Notes under the pieces: model-generated
The model's database searches: none
What the model was told of the DNA's origin: nothing
What the model saw: only the letters and a program-made list of their open reading frames with translations
Translations under genes and position numbers: made by a program
Part shown: positions 16,703-26,031 of the stretch, in pieces
Layout of the letters: each line of letters begins with the position of its first letter
Numbering within the stretch: position 1 is the stretch's first letter
NCBI RefSeq assembly: GCF_029688865.1
Contig: NZ_JARUKV010000004.1
Location: 1 to 64,000, forward strand
Direction: 5' to 3'
Length of the DNA: 64,000 bases
Source: Natronococcus sp. A-GB7
Lineage (GTDB): Archaea; Halobacteriota; Halobacteria; Halobacteriales; Natrialbaceae

Positions 16703-17554
16703 ATGGTTCCAAACCCCAGCGAGCGCGGCGACCGCGAGATGGAGACGGGGGTGAGTGTGCACCCGGACGCGATCGACGACGTGGCGTATCTCACGCGATC
16801 GCACCATCGAACGACCGCGCTCGTCGCGCTGGCGGATCGGCCGCGAACGCGGGCCGATCTCCACGAGCTGACCGGGGTCTCGCGGTCGACGATCGGCCGC
16901 ACCCTGCGGGCGCTCGAGGATCGCGGCTGGATCGCACGGACCGACCACCGCTACGAGACGACTCCGCTCGGCGCGTTCGTCGCGTCGGGAATGCAGGAGC
17001 TGCTCGATCGCGTCGAAACCGAGCGGAAACTCCGGGAGAGCTGGGGCTGGTTTCCCGACGAGGTCCGACGGCTTCCGCTCGAATCGTTCTCGGAAGCGGT
17101 CGTCACGGTCCCCACCGTCGACGACCCGTACCGCCCGGTCAACCGGTTCGTCTCCCTGCTCCGGGAGACCGACCGGTTCCGGTTCGTCGGCTTCGAGCTG
17201 GCGCTGCTCGAGCCCTGCCGGGACGAGCTCTGTGGGCGGGTCGTCGACGGGATGGCGACCGAGGTCATCGATCCGCCGTCGGTCGTCAGCTACATCCGAA
17301 CGACCTACCCCGAGCAGTCGGCGCGAACCCTGGCGAGTGGCAACCTCACCGTGTTGATCAACGAGGAGCTTCCCGAGTACGGACTCAGCCTCTTCGACGA
17401 TCGGGTCGGGATCTGTGGCTACCACCCCGACAGCGGGACCGTCCGGGCGTTCGTCGACACCGACGACCCGACGATCCGCGAGTGGGCCGTCTCGACCTAC
17501 GAGGAGTACCGCCGGGAGGCGCGTCCGCTCGCGGTCGAGACGCCCGCCGAGTAG
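16703..17554 (+). CDS. Winged-helix transcriptional regulator with FilR1-type C-terminal domain
   Basis: A 283-aa predicted DNA-binding regulator. An N-terminal winged helix (residues ~20-95: ALADRPRTRADLHELTGVSRSTIGRTLRALEDRGWI) is followed by a ~170-residue sensor domain like the FilR1/methanogen output domain (PF08350). That domain has the conserved block NLTVLINEELPEYGLSLFDD and ends REWAVSTYEEYRREARPL. It is paralogous to the gene at 52720-53550. The start follows a TATA-like element at 16674. Effector and targets are unknown; the adjacent MDR gene is a candidate target. Confidence 0.82.
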   Translation: MVPNPSERGDREMETGVSVHPDAIDDVAYLTRSHHRTTALVALADRPRTRADLHELTGVSRSTIGRTLRALEDRGWIARTDHRYETTPLGAFVASGMQELLDRVETERKLRESWGWFPDEVRRLPLESFSEAVVTVPTVDDPYRPVNRFVSLLRETDRFRFVGFELALLEPCRDELCGRVVDGMATEVIDPPSVVSYIRTTYPEQSARTLASGNLTVLINEELPEYGLSLFDDRVGICGYHPDSGTVRAFVDTDDPTIREWAVSTYEEYRREARPLAVETPAE

Positions 17555-17724
17555 CGACCCCGCGTCGCTCGCGGTCCGTACGAAGCGAGGCCGACGTACC
17601 GAGTGGAGACCGGGTCTGCACCGTTCGCAACGACCGGCAGCCGGTCACCGGCTGCAACGATACCGACGGACGATCGATCGCCACCAGTTACGTACATGAC
17701 ACGTGCGAACGTATCTGAACCGGG

Positions 17725-18615
17725 ATGCGCGACCGAACGTCTTTCACGACCGACGTCGACCGCGCTCCGGTTCTCGGGTGGCAGCGCGCTCGAGGCCGGG
17801 CCGATCGGCGACGACCGCGGAGCGACAGCGGCCGTTCGACCGTTGCCACCGACGAGCGGGAGCTGCGACGCGAAGTCGCGGCCGTCTATCGGACCGTCGC
17901 CGACACACCCGACGAGGGTGCCGACCTGCCGTTCCCGTCGGGCCGCGGACTGGCGTCCCGTCTGGGCTACCCGCCGGCGGAGATCGGTCGGCTCCCGCCT
18001 GCGGCCGTCGACTCCTTTACCGGCGTCGGCTACCACCTCGATCTGGCCGACCTCGCCGACGGCGACGTCGTCCTCGTCCTCGGTAGCGGGTCCGGAACGG
18101 ACGCGTTCGTCGCCGCCGCGCGGGTCGGCGACCGCGGGCGCGTGATCGGCGTCGATCCCGTCCCCGAGCAGCTGGCGAACGCGCGCCGGTGTCGCGAGGA
18201 AATCGGCGCCGCGAACGTCTCGCTTCCGCGGGCGACGGCCGAGGCGCTCCCGCTCGAGGAGGGGACGGTCGACGTCGTCCTGTCGAACGGCGCGATCACG
18301 CTCTCGCCGAGGCCGGAGCGAGCCCTCGAGGAAGCGAGTCGCGTCCTCCGCTCGGGGGGTCGGCTGGCGGTCTCCGAACTCGTCGGCGAGCGTCGGCTCC
18401 CCGAGCGAATCAGGACCGATCCGGCGCTGTGGGCCGCGGGCATCGGCGGCGCCGTTCGAGTCGACGACTACGCGGGCCTGCTCGAGACCGCCGGCTTCGG
18501 CGACGTGACGCTCAGGGAGAACCCGTGGTACGAGTTCGTCTCGGACCGGGCTCGAGGCGTCTGCCAGCAGTACGGCGTCGGGAGCGTCTCCGTTCGCGCC
18601 CGCTGCCGACGGTGA
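17725..18615 (+). CDS. ArsM-like SAM methyltransferase lacking arsenite-binding cysteines
   Basis: A 296-aa protein. Residues ~90-255 form a class I SAM methyltransferase that looks like the arsenite methyltransferase family: VLGSGSGTDAFVAAARVG (motif I), VLSNGAITLSPRPE and DPALWAAGIGGAVRVDDY. In ArsM the last two blocks carry As(III)-binding cysteines (SNC, and C before [IV]xGA); here both are Gly. It may therefore methylate another substrate. The first ~45 residues are Arg-rich without family likeness, yet no later ATG, GTG or TTG occurs before the conserved part, so the start at 17725 is retained with reservation. Confidence 0.75.
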   Translation: MRDRTSFTTDVDRAPVLGWQRARGRADRRRPRSDSGRSTVATDERELRREVAAVYRTVADTPDEGADLPFPSGRGLASRLGYPPAEIGRLPPAAVDSFTGVGYHLDLADLADGDVVLVLGSGSGTDAFVAAARVGDRGRVIGVDPVPEQLANARRCREEIGAANVSLPRATAEALPLEEGTVDVVLSNGAITLSPRPERALEEASRVLRSGGRLAVSELVGERRLPERIRTDPALWAAGIGGAVRVDDYAGLLETAGFGDVTLRENPWYEFVSDRARGVCQQYGVGSVSVRARCRR

Positions 18616-18625
18616 GAGCCGCCCC

Positions 18626-19633
18626 TCAGACCAGTTCCGAGACGGCCGCCATCGTCGTCTCCTTGTCCGCCTCGTTCATCCCGTCGACGAACCCGATCCG
18701 GACGGCGTCGACGCCGTCGATCTCGGCGTAGTCGGCGACCCACTCGCGGACCTCCTCGGGCGTGCCGGCGGGCGCCAGCTCGTCGAGCACCTCGTCGGGG
18801 AGCCGCGCGGCCATCGCCTCCGTATCCCGATCCTGCCAGGCCTCGCGGATATCAGCGACGACGTCGGGGTAGCCCTGCTCGGCCACGGAGTCGCCGTAGT
18901 AGGGACCGTACGCGCCGAGCATGAACGCGATCGTCTTGCGGGCGCGTTCGCGGGCCCGCTCGCGGTCCTCGGCGGCGATCCCGCGGACGATCGGACTCAC
19001 GCGCAGCTCGTCGGGATCCCTGTCCGCCAGCTCGGCGCCCCGGTGGAGGTCCTCGAGGCGGTCCTCGAGACCGGACTTCGTGAACAGCTGCGGAGCCCAG
19101 CCGTCGCCGAACCGCCCGGCCATCTCGGTTGCCTTCGGTCCGAGGGTGGCAAGGTCGATCGGTGGCGGATTCTCGGGGACCTCTCGCTCGTAGTTGAGCC
19201 CCGCGATGTCGAAGATCTCGCCTTCGTAAGCGGGGGTGCCCTCCTCGTACACTGCTCGTATGACCTCGATCGCCTCCCGAGTGCGCCGCAGCGGTCGCTC
19301 GAAGGACTCGCCGTGCCAGCGCTCGGTGATCGCGGGCGAGCTCGGGCCGAGCCCGAGCCGGTACCGTCCGTCCGAGGCGTCGTGTAACGCCAGCGCGGTC
19401 TGGGCGAGCATCGCCGGGGATCGCCCGAACGGCGAGATCACGTCGTTCGAGACGCCCAGCTCGTCGGTTCGGTCGGCAATCAGCGTCAGCGCCGGAACGA
19501 TGTTCCAGCCCGTCGTCTCGCCCGTCGAGAGCCGATCGAAACCCAGCTCCTCGGCCCGGACGGCGCGGTCGGCGACGTCCTGGGGACGGTCGTAGTCGCC
19601 GAGTCGAACCAGCAGGTCCAGCCGTGCGTTCAC
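18626..19633 (-). CDS. LLM-class F420-dependent oxidoreductase (NP1902A-like)
   Basis: A 335-aa luciferase-like TIM-barrel oxidoreductase, closest by eye to the haloarchaeal coenzyme F420-dependent NP1902A family (TIGR04024). Supporting stretches are GFDRLSTGETTGWN, DELGVSNDVISPFGRSP, RYRLGLGPSSPAITERW and IDLATLGPKATEMAGRFGDGW. The cofactor is probably F420 rather than FMN; the substrate is unknown. It starts at GTG 19633 (no nearby ATG gives the family N-terminus NARLDLLVRLGDY). It is convergent with the methyltransferase and divergent from the sulfatase. Confidence 0.88.
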   Translation of the reverse strand: MNARLDLLVRLGDYDRPQDVADRAVRAEELGFDRLSTGETTGWNIVPALTLIADRTDELGVSNDVISPFGRSPAMLAQTALALHDASDGRYRLGLGPSSPAITERWHGESFERPLRRTREAIEVIRAVYEEGTPAYEGEIFDIAGLNYEREVPENPPPIDLATLGPKATEMAGRFGDGWAPQLFTKSGLEDRLEDLHRGAELADRDPDELRVSPIVRGIAAEDRERARERARKTIAFMLGAYGPYYGDSVAEQGYPDVVADIREAWQDRDTEAMAARLPDEVLDELAPAGTPEEVREWVADYAEIDGVDAVRIGFVDGMNEADKETTMAAVSELV

Positions 19634-19785
19634 GCCGCTCGCCTCCGTTGTCGTCTCATACGCGTCACCGTCGACCGCGGTACGGATTGGCTTAACGGAT
19701 CCCGCGAGGCGTTCGGATCCACGGGAAGTCGCGGTGGCTGTAGCCCTCGAGTACTTATCCCCGGCGTCGTGGTAGCCCGGCTCCT

Positions 19786-21135
19786 ATGGGAGCCAGACCG
19801 AACGTCCTCCTGATCCACTGCCACGACCTCGGCCGGTATCTGGGCTGTTACGGCGTCGACGTCGAGACGCCGGCAGTAGACCGGCTCGCGGCCGATGGCG
19901 CGCTGTTCGAGAACCACTTCGTGACGGCGCCGCAGTGTACGCCGAGTCGGGGCAGCCTCATGACCGGGCGCTACCCGCACGTCAACGGGCTCATGGGGTT
20001 GGCCCACACCCACTGGGAGCTCGGCGACGACGAACGGATCGTCCCCCACTACCTCAGCGACGCGGGCTACGAGACCCACCTGTTCGGCCTCCAGCACATC
20101 TCCCAGGACACCGACACGCTCGGCTACGATCACATCCACTCGGAGGGAAACCTCTACCCCGGCGTCTCGCCGTCGGTCCACCAGGCAAACCGGGCCCGCA
20201 ACGTCTCCTCGGTCGTCGCCTCCTTCCTCGAGCGGGGAGGGTTCGAGGATCCGTTCTTCGCGTCGGTCGGCTTCTTCGAGTGCCACCGCGTCGAGGAGAA
20301 GACGGGTCGGTTCGGCTTCGACGCCGACCACTACGACGCCGACGATCCCGACGACGTGCGGCCGCTACCGTACCTGCCCGACCGACGGGGCATTCGCCAG
20401 GACTTAGCCGAGATGCGCGGGATGGTCGCCGCCATCGACGACGGCGTCGGGACGATTCTGACGGCCCTCGAGGACGCGGGACTGGTCGAGGAGACGCTCG
20501 TGATCTTCACGACCGAACACGGCCTGGCCTTCCCGCGAGCGAAGGGGAGCTGTTACGACGCCGGCCTCGAGGCGGCGCTGGTGGTATCCTATCCGGGCGT
20601 GATCGACGGCGGGGAGCGCTACCAGGAGCTGCTCGGCAACGTCGACGTGTTACCGACGATCCTCGAGCTGATCGGTCTCGAGGTTCCCGACGAGGTAAAC
20701 GGACGGAGCTTCCTGCCGCTCGTGACCGACGGGGAGTACGAGCCCCACGAGCGGCTCTTCGCCGAGATGACCTGGCACGACGAGTACAACCCGGTGCGGG
20801 CGATCCGAACGGAGCGGTACAAGTACGTCCGGAACTTCTGGCAGCTTCCCAAGGTGTACCTCGCCCGGGACGTCTTCGCTAGCGAGGCCGGCCGCGAGGT
20901 CCGCGAGGCCTACAGCGCGCCGTTTCGCCCCTACGAGGAGCTGTACGACCTCCGGGCGACCCCCCAGGAGGACGAGAACGTCGCACTCGAGCCCCGCTAT
21001 CAGGACGTCCGCACGGAGCTCTCTCGGCGGCTCCACGAGTGGATGGTCGAGACCGACGACCCGCTGCTCGAGGGACCGATCGCGCCGGGCAACTACGACG
21101 ACGAGATCGACTCGTGGCCCCACGAGCCGCCGTGA
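19786..21135 (+). CDS. Sulfatase (heparan N-sulfatase-like, formylglycine type)
   Basis: A 449-aa alkaline-phosphatase-superfamily sulfatase. The formylglycine motif CTPSR starts at Cys51 and continues GSLMTGRYPH. Metal ligands are expected in IHCHDLG at the N-terminus (where most sulfatases have DD) and in TTEHG for the second pair. The domain then runs to the C-terminal sub-domain with EELYDLRATPQEDENVA. There is no signal peptide, so it would act in the cytoplasm. A TATA-like gtacttatc about 30 bp upstream supports a leaderless start. No sulfatase-maturating enzyme is seen in this window. Confidence 0.9.
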   Translation: MGARPNVLLIHCHDLGRYLGCYGVDVETPAVDRLAADGALFENHFVTAPQCTPSRGSLMTGRYPHVNGLMGLAHTHWELGDDERIVPHYLSDAGYETHLFGLQHISQDTDTLGYDHIHSEGNLYPGVSPSVHQANRARNVSSVVASFLERGGFEDPFFASVGFFECHRVEEKTGRFGFDADHYDADDPDDVRPLPYLPDRRGIRQDLAEMRGMVAAIDDGVGTILTALEDAGLVEETLVIFTTEHGLAFPRAKGSCYDAGLEAALVVSYPGVIDGGERYQELLGNVDVLPTILELIGLEVPDEVNGRSFLPLVTDGEYEPHERLFAEMTWHDEYNPVRAIRTERYKYVRNFWQLPKVYLARDVFASEAGREVREAYSAPFRPYEELYDLRATPQEDENVALEPRYQDVRTELSRRLHEWMVETDDPLLEGPIAPGNYDDEIDSWPHEPP

Positions 21136-21166
21136 GCCGCGATGTCGGGTGTCGCGACCGATCCCG

Positions 21167-21490
21167 CTACCCGATCGTCAACACCTCGTCGGCGTCCTCG
21201 ACGATCGAGAGGAGCTCACCCATCGTCGCGCGCGGCCGAAGCTCTCCCTCCGACAGCTCCCGCGAGTCGAGACACGTCCCGCAGGCGAACAGTTCGCCGC
21301 CGTTCCGGACGTAGTTCACCATCACGCCGTGGGGATTGAACTTCTCGTGTTCGAGGTCGGGCGCGTCGACGCCGTCGCCGAGCAGGAACAGTTCGACCGC
21401 GTGATCGGCGTCGAGTGCGGTGTTCGCGAGGCGAAACGCGTTCCAGACCCGCTCCGGGTCGTTCGTCTCGAGGACGATTCCGAGCTGCAT
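21167..21490 (-). CDS. DsrE/DsrF-like sulfur-relay family protein
   Basis: A 107-aa DsrE-like alpha/beta protein, a family of small trimeric proteins in sulfur transfer. It starts MQLGIVLETNDPERVWNAF and has a conserved cysteine pair in ACGTCLDSR, the expected site for persulfide carriage, and the closing ELLSIVEDADEVLTIG. The longer in-frame reading to 21904 is noise upstream of this start. It is the last gene of a minus-strand pair with the small acidic protein at 21538 and convergent with the sulfatase. Confidence 0.82.
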   Translation of the reverse strand: MQLGIVLETNDPERVWNAFRLANTALDADHAVELFLLGDGVDAPDLEHEKFNPHGVMVNYVRNGGELFACGTCLDSRELSEGELRPRATMGELLSIVEDADEVLTIG

Positions 21491-21537
21491 ACGCCGTGCT
21501 ACCACGCCGCGGTAGGTAAACGCTCGCGGCGAACCGC

Positions 21538-21822
21538 TCACGACGACAGCACGGCCGAACACAGCTCGCGGGCCGCCTCGAGGTGGGCGACCGCGTCCTC
21601 GTGGTCGGGGTCGTCGGCCGCCGAGAGCAGCCGCTGAACCTGTCGGACGCGCTTCCGGGCCGTCTCCGGGTCGATATCGTCCGCGGTCGCGTCGCGGGCG
21701 ACGGCCTCGGCCTCGCCGAGCCAGCGGTTCGTCTTCGGATCGATCGGCAGCTCGGCCGTCGCCTCGAGGTGGTCGCGAAGCGCCGCGAGCTGGTCCTCGA
21801 GGGAGTCGTCGGGATCGGTCAC
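21538..21822 (-). CDS. Small acidic helical protein of unknown function
   Basis: A 94-aa acidic protein with long predicted helices (DQLAALRDHLEATAEL, ARKRVRQVQRLLSAA, AVAHLEAARELCSAVLSS). The likely start is GTG 21822 (TDPDDSLED), because codons upstream in the same frame lie over the promoter region of the divergent oxidase. It precedes the DsrE-like gene by 47 bp on the same strand, so the two may be co-transcribed. I do not recognise the family. Confidence 0.6.
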   Translation of the reverse strand: MTDPDDSLEDQLAALRDHLEATAELPIDPKTNRWLGEAEAVARDATADDIDPETARKRVRQVQRLLSAADDPDHEDAVAHLEAARELCSAVLSS

Positions 21823-21935
21823 GTTCGAACGAACGGGCTCGAGCGCCGTCACCGTTGTCCCCGCGTGAAATCCGGACCCGGGAGCGTCGCGAAGGTGGGG
21901 ACAACGTTGATACCGACGGTGAAGAATGTGGCCGT

Positions 21936-23321
21936 ATGACACACGACTGTTCGTTCCTCGAGGACCTCCCCCTCGCGGACGATCAGCTCTCGTTCGCCGA
22001 CGGCCAGCGCGACAGCCACGCCGCCGACTGGGGCGCCGAGCAGTTAGGAGAGGGCGTCCAGCCGGACGTCGTCGTCTGGCCCGAGCGCACGGACGACGTC
22101 TCGGCGGTGCTGGCGGCAGCGACCGACCGGGGCGTTCCCGTGACCCCCTACGCGGCCGGGACGGGACTCGAGGGCAACGCCGTCCCCGCTCGCGGCGGGA
22201 TCAGCCTCGATCTCACCCGGATGGACGACGTTCGCGACTACCGACCCGACGACTTCCAGATCGACGTCGGACCGGGGATCATCGGCTCCGCGGTCGAGGA
22301 GCACGTCGCCGGCGACGGCCTCTTCTTCCCGCCCTTGCCGTCGTCGGGCGACATCTCGACGATCGGCGGCATGATCGCGACCGACGCGAGCGGGATGCAG
22401 ACCGTCTGCTACGGCGAGGTCGCCGACTGGGTGCTCGGGCTCGAGGCGGTGCTCGCCGACGGAACGGTTGTGCAGACGGGGTCGCGAGCGAGCAAGACCT
22501 CGAGCGGCTACAACCTCACCGAGTTGCTCGTCGGCAGCGAGGGAACGCTCGCGGTGGTTACGGAGGCGACCCTCGAGCTCGCCGGCCGACCCGCGCAGAT
22601 CCGCGGCGGCCGAGCGATCTTCGAGACGCTCGAGGACGCGACCGCGGCCGTCTCCGAGGCCGTCCAGACCGATCTCGACGTCGCCCGGATCGAACTCGTC
22701 GACGGGTTGAGCGCGCGGATGGCAAACGCCTACCTCGGCACCGACCTCCCCGACGCTCCGATGGTCTTCCTCGAGTTCCACGCCAACCACGGTATCGAGG
22801 AGGAGATCGAGCTCTGTCGGACGATCTTCGAGGAACGCGACGTCGCTCGATTCGAGACGAGCGCCGACGACGCGGAGATGGACGAGCTCTGGAAGGCTCG
22901 TCGAGAACTGGCCTACGCCGTCGCGACGTACGACGCCGATCTCGAGCCGCTCCACCCGGGCGACGTGACCGTGCCGATCAGCTCCTACCCCGAGATCGTC
23001 CGCGAAACGAGACGGCTCGCCGACGAGCACGACCTGCTGATCCCCTGTTTCGGCCACGCGGGCGACGGGAATCTCCACTACTCCGTCCTCGTCGACCGCG
23101 ACGACCCCGACCACGTCGCGGAAGGCGAGGCGGTGTACACCGAAATCGTCGACCGGGCGCTCGAGCTGGGCGGCACGGCGACCGGCGAGCACGGTATCGG
23201 CCAGGGGAAACGCGAGTACCTCGAGGCAGAGCACGGTTCGGGTGCGGTCGACGCGATGCAGCGGATCAAGGATGCGCTGGATCCGACGGGGACGCTGAAC
23301 CCGGAGAAGATCTTTCCGTAA
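21936..23321 (+). CDS. FAD-binding D-lactate/glycolate oxidase-type dehydrogenase (GlcD family)
   Basis: A 461-aa flavoprotein of the VAO/GlcD family. The N-terminal FAD (PCMH) domain has TPYAAGTGLEGNAVPARGG and STIGGMIATDASGMQTVCYG. The C-terminal FAD-oxidase domain ends with the diagnostic FGHAGDGNLHYSVL and GEHGIGQGKREYL. It oxidises D-2-hydroxy acids such as D-lactate or glycolate and passes electrons onward; no Fe-S partner (GlcF) is adjacent, so the acceptor is unclear. The start is at MTHDCSFLEDL; the longer frame from 21855 crosses the divergent gene's start. Confidence 0.92.
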   Translation: MTHDCSFLEDLPLADDQLSFADGQRDSHAADWGAEQLGEGVQPDVVVWPERTDDVSAVLAAATDRGVPVTPYAAGTGLEGNAVPARGGISLDLTRMDDVRDYRPDDFQIDVGPGIIGSAVEEHVAGDGLFFPPLPSSGDISTIGGMIATDASGMQTVCYGEVADWVLGLEAVLADGTVVQTGSRASKTSSGYNLTELLVGSEGTLAVVTEATLELAGRPAQIRGGRAIFETLEDATAAVSEAVQTDLDVARIELVDGLSARMANAYLGTDLPDAPMVFLEFHANHGIEEEIELCRTIFEERDVARFETSADDAEMDELWKARRELAYAVATYDADLEPLHPGDVTVPISSYPEIVRETRRLADEHDLLIPCFGHAGDGNLHYSVLVDRDDPDHVAEGEAVYTEIVDRALELGGTATGEHGIGQGKREYLEAEHGSGAVDAMQRIKDALDPTGTLNPEKIFP

Positions 23322-23351
23322 TCGCCGAACGTAACGGGGACGAACCGGCCG

Positions 23352-23555
23352 CTAGCCGCCCCACTCCCCGTTCATGTCGTCAGCGACGCCGTCGCGCCAC
23401 TGTTCGAAGCGATCCCGACAGGTGGCGTTCTCGTCGTCGTCGATGTGGTCCATGAAGCCCGGCCCGCCGTCCGAGACGGGTTGGCTACAGAACGGACAGA
23501 AATCGGGGTTGTCCCACTGCGACGAGTCCCGCGACGGATGTGTGTGGTCTCCCAT
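23352..23555 (-). CDS. Small zinc-finger protein (DUF7501-like)
   Basis: A 67-aa acidic protein with Cys20-x2-Cys23 (FCPFCSQPV), a His in FMDHIDDDE and a third Cys in ATCRDRFEQW, giving a likely C-C-H-C zinc site. It closes with DMNGEWGG. The pattern matches a small haloarchaeal family I recall as DUF7501. It could bind nucleic acid or protein partners. It is convergent with the oxidase gene, separated by 30 bp. Confidence 0.75.
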   Translation of the reverse strand: MGDHTHPSRDSSQWDNPDFCPFCSQPVSDGGPGFMDHIDDDENATCRDRFEQWRDGVADDMNGEWGG

Positions 23556-23739
23556 ATCATCCGTTTGGGCTCACCGTCTCTTAACTGTAATCGTCCGCGA
23601 GACGGCATCTCGATCCGAATCAGCGCGTCCGAGCCCTCTCGAGGGATCGCGTCCTCGAGCCACGCGCCGAGGCCGGGAGGAGGAACGGGTGAGCACTCCG
23701 TTCCCGAAGATACTTGTCGGTCTGCTATCCTGTTCCGGT

Positions 23740-24210
23740 ATGGTCGCTCGTCCCACGAGTCGTCGCGCCCTGCTGGGATCTGTCGGCACAGTAACGACGG
23801 CGCTCGCCGGATGTGTCGCCGACGACGACGATCCGCAGGTCGGCCTCGGCGAAGTGCAACTCGTCAACTATCTCGAGGACGACGTGACGGCGACGGTCAC
23901 GATTCACCGGGCCGGGGAGCTGAAGTACGAGACCGACCACGAGCTCGAGGGGTACCGAACGCGAGAGATCGGCGACGACGTGGCCGACGAGACGAGCATC
24001 CGCGAGTCCTGGATGGGCGACCGCGTCCACTACACCGTCGACGTCCGGACGGACGTCGGCTCGCTCGAAACGACGTACTCGACGAGCGACGTCGAGGAGC
24101 TCGTCGACGACTGGGGGGAAAGCGACTGTTTCACCCTGCTGATGCGGATCGATTCGGATCGCCTCAGCACCGCGCTCGGAACGAGCGAGACGTGTCCGCA
24201 GGACGACTGA
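23740..24210 (+). CDS. Haloarchaeal Tat lipoprotein
   Basis: A 156-aa exported lipoprotein. The N-terminus TSRRALLGSVGTVTTALAGC holds a twin-arginine motif and a lipobox with Cys24. The mature domain is acidic and beta-rich (GEVQLVNYLEDDVTATVTIH, VHYTVDVRTDVGSLETTYS), with a possible disulfide between ESDCFTLL and SETCPQDD. The start is placed at MVARPTS after a weak TATA-like region. It resembles the lipoprotein at 58702 in size and layout. Function unknown. Confidence 0.78.
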   Translation: MVARPTSRRALLGSVGTVTTALAGCVADDDDPQVGLGEVQLVNYLEDDVTATVTIHRAGELKYETDHELEGYRTREIGDDVADETSIRESWMGDRVHYTVDVRTDVGSLETTYSTSDVEELVDDWGESDCFTLLMRIDSDRLSTALGTSETCPQDD

Positions 24211-24228
24211 GCGAGCCGGCTGCCCCGC

Positions 24229-25920
24229 TCAGTCGTGGACCAGCACGTCGAGCACGTCGGGCCCATCGCGAGCGAGGGCGTCCTCGAGCACCCCCTCGAT
24301 CTCGTCGGGCGTTTCGACGAGGTGGCCGCGGGCGCCGTGGCTCTCGGCGTTTTTCGGGATGTCGACCGGCGGCTCGAAGTCCATCCCGGTAAACTCGTAA
24401 TCGTCCTCCTCGCCGCCCATGATCTTGAGCGTGTTGTCCTTCAGGATGCGGTAGTTGCGGTTGTCGGGGACGACGACGGTGAGATCGAGGTCGTAGCGGG
24501 CCGCGCTGTAGACGGCGTTGGGGTAGTACAGATAGGAGCCGTCGCCGATGAAGCCGACCACGTCGCGGGGCTCCTCGCGCTGGCTCTCGGCCAGCGCCGC
24601 GCCCACCGAGGCGGGCAGCCCGTAGCCGAGCCCGCCACCTTTGTTCGAGATGTACTGCTCGGGAGCGAGGTCCCAGCGCGTGAGCATCGCGTACTTCGAG
24701 GTGATCCCCTCGTCGACGACGTAGGCGTCGCCGGCGACCCGTTCCATCGCGTCGACCAGCTGGGCCTTCGAGGCCCGCGGGTCGCCCGGCGCCTCGTCCT
24801 CGCCCATCCCCGCAATTTGGGCCTCGACCATCTCTTTGACTGCGGCAACGTGCTCGAGGCGTTCTTCGACTACCTCCTCGGAGAGTCGCTTCCGGACGCG
24901 CTCGGTGAGCCCCTCGAGGACGAGTCCGGGATCGCCGATAACGGCGGCGTCGGCCGGCTGGTTCTTCCCGAGCTCCCAGGCGTCGGGGCCAACGTGGATG
25001 CACGTCGTCTCGGGGTCGACCAGCGCCTCCTCGTGGCGGGTCAGGGTGGTGTTCGTCGAGCAGCCGACGAACGCCAGGGTGTCGCTGTCCATCAGCATCG
25101 CGGCGAGATCCTCGTCCGGCGGGATGTAGGAGACCCACTGGTCGTGGTCGGTCGGGTAGTCGATCTCGCAGGCCAGAATCTCGCCGTGGACGCGGGCCCC
25201 CGTGGCTTCGGCGAGTTCGACCGCGGCCGCGACGGCGTCAGCGCCCGAGCGGGCGACCTCGTCGCCGACGACTATCACCGGGTCGTCGGCCTCGGTCAGC
25301 AGCTCGGCCGCGCGCTCGAGCTGGCCCGGATCGCCGCTCCCGGCGTTGGGAATCGGTCCGAGCCGTTCCGGTTCGGCGTCGGTCTCCTCGAGCGTGACGT
25401 CCAGTGGCAACGCGAGGAAGACGGGCCCGGTCGGCGGGGTCATCGCGACGCGGAACGCCCGCCGGAGCATCGTCGGCAGCGCTTCGACGTCTAAGACCTC
25501 GTCGGACCACTTGCAGAACCCCTCGGCCATCTCGGCGAGGTCGCCGCTCAGGATCGGCTCCTCGTGACGGAAGTCGGTGCTGTGGTTGCCCGCCGTGACG
25601 ACCAGCGGCGCACCGGTGATCTTGGCTGCGTAGAGGTTGCCGAGCCCGTGGGCCAGTCCGGGCGCGATGTGGAGGTTCGCCACCCCGACGGGCGTGATCG
25701 ACTCGTCGTGGTGGGCGTGGTAGCGTCTGGTCTGGGCGTAGCCGCCGGCCATCCCGACCGCGACGTCCTCGTGGAGGCCCAGCACGTACTCCAGTTCGCT
25801 CTCGCCGATCGCGTCGACGATCGGCAGCTCCGTCGTGCCGGGGTTGCCGAAGACGTAGTCGACGTCGTAGGACTCGAGGGCGTCGACGAAGAGGTCGGCC
25901 CCGGTGTATCCGTCCGTCAT
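24229..25920 (-). CDS. Thiamine diphosphate-dependent enzyme, benzoylformate decarboxylase-like
   Basis: A 563-aa three-domain ThDP enzyme (POX/AHAS superfamily). The N-terminal domain has FGNPGTTELP and the cofactor-activating Glu in GLHEDVAVGMAGGYAQ. The central domain follows with VIVVGDEVARSG. The C-terminal domain carries the ThDP motif GDGSYLYYPN...VVPDN. GNPGTTELP and the following block are closer to benzoylformate decarboxylase than to acetolactate synthase, so it probably decarboxylates an aromatic or branched 2-oxo acid. It is divergent from a beta-propeller gene (111 bp apart) and convergent with the lipoprotein. Confidence 0.85.
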   Translation of the reverse strand: MTDGYTGADLFVDALESYDVDYVFGNPGTTELPIVDAIGESELEYVLGLHEDVAVGMAGGYAQTRRYHAHHDESITPVGVANLHIAPGLAHGLGNLYAAKITGAPLVVTAGNHSTDFRHEEPILSGDLAEMAEGFCKWSDEVLDVEALPTMLRRAFRVAMTPPTGPVFLALPLDVTLEETDAEPERLGPIPNAGSGDPGQLERAAELLTEADDPVIVVGDEVARSGADAVAAAVELAEATGARVHGEILACEIDYPTDHDQWVSYIPPDEDLAAMLMDSDTLAFVGCSTNTTLTRHEEALVDPETTCIHVGPDAWELGKNQPADAAVIGDPGLVLEGLTERVRKRLSEEVVEERLEHVAAVKEMVEAQIAGMGEDEAPGDPRASKAQLVDAMERVAGDAYVVDEGITSKYAMLTRWDLAPEQYISNKGGGLGYGLPASVGAALAESQREEPRDVVGFIGDGSYLYYPNAVYSAARYDLDLTVVVPDNRNYRILKDNTLKIMGGEEDDYEFTGMDFEPPVDIPKNAESHGARGHLVETPDEIEGVLEDALARDGPDVLDVLVHD

Positions 25921-26031
25921 GCTCTCCCGTGGGTCCCGGCGGATCATGAAACTGTGTCCCCCGGCGACCCGGTCCGTGAGCCGTTTGCCGGTTCTCGGAA
26001 CGTTAGGGATCGAGCGACGAGAGGATCCCGT

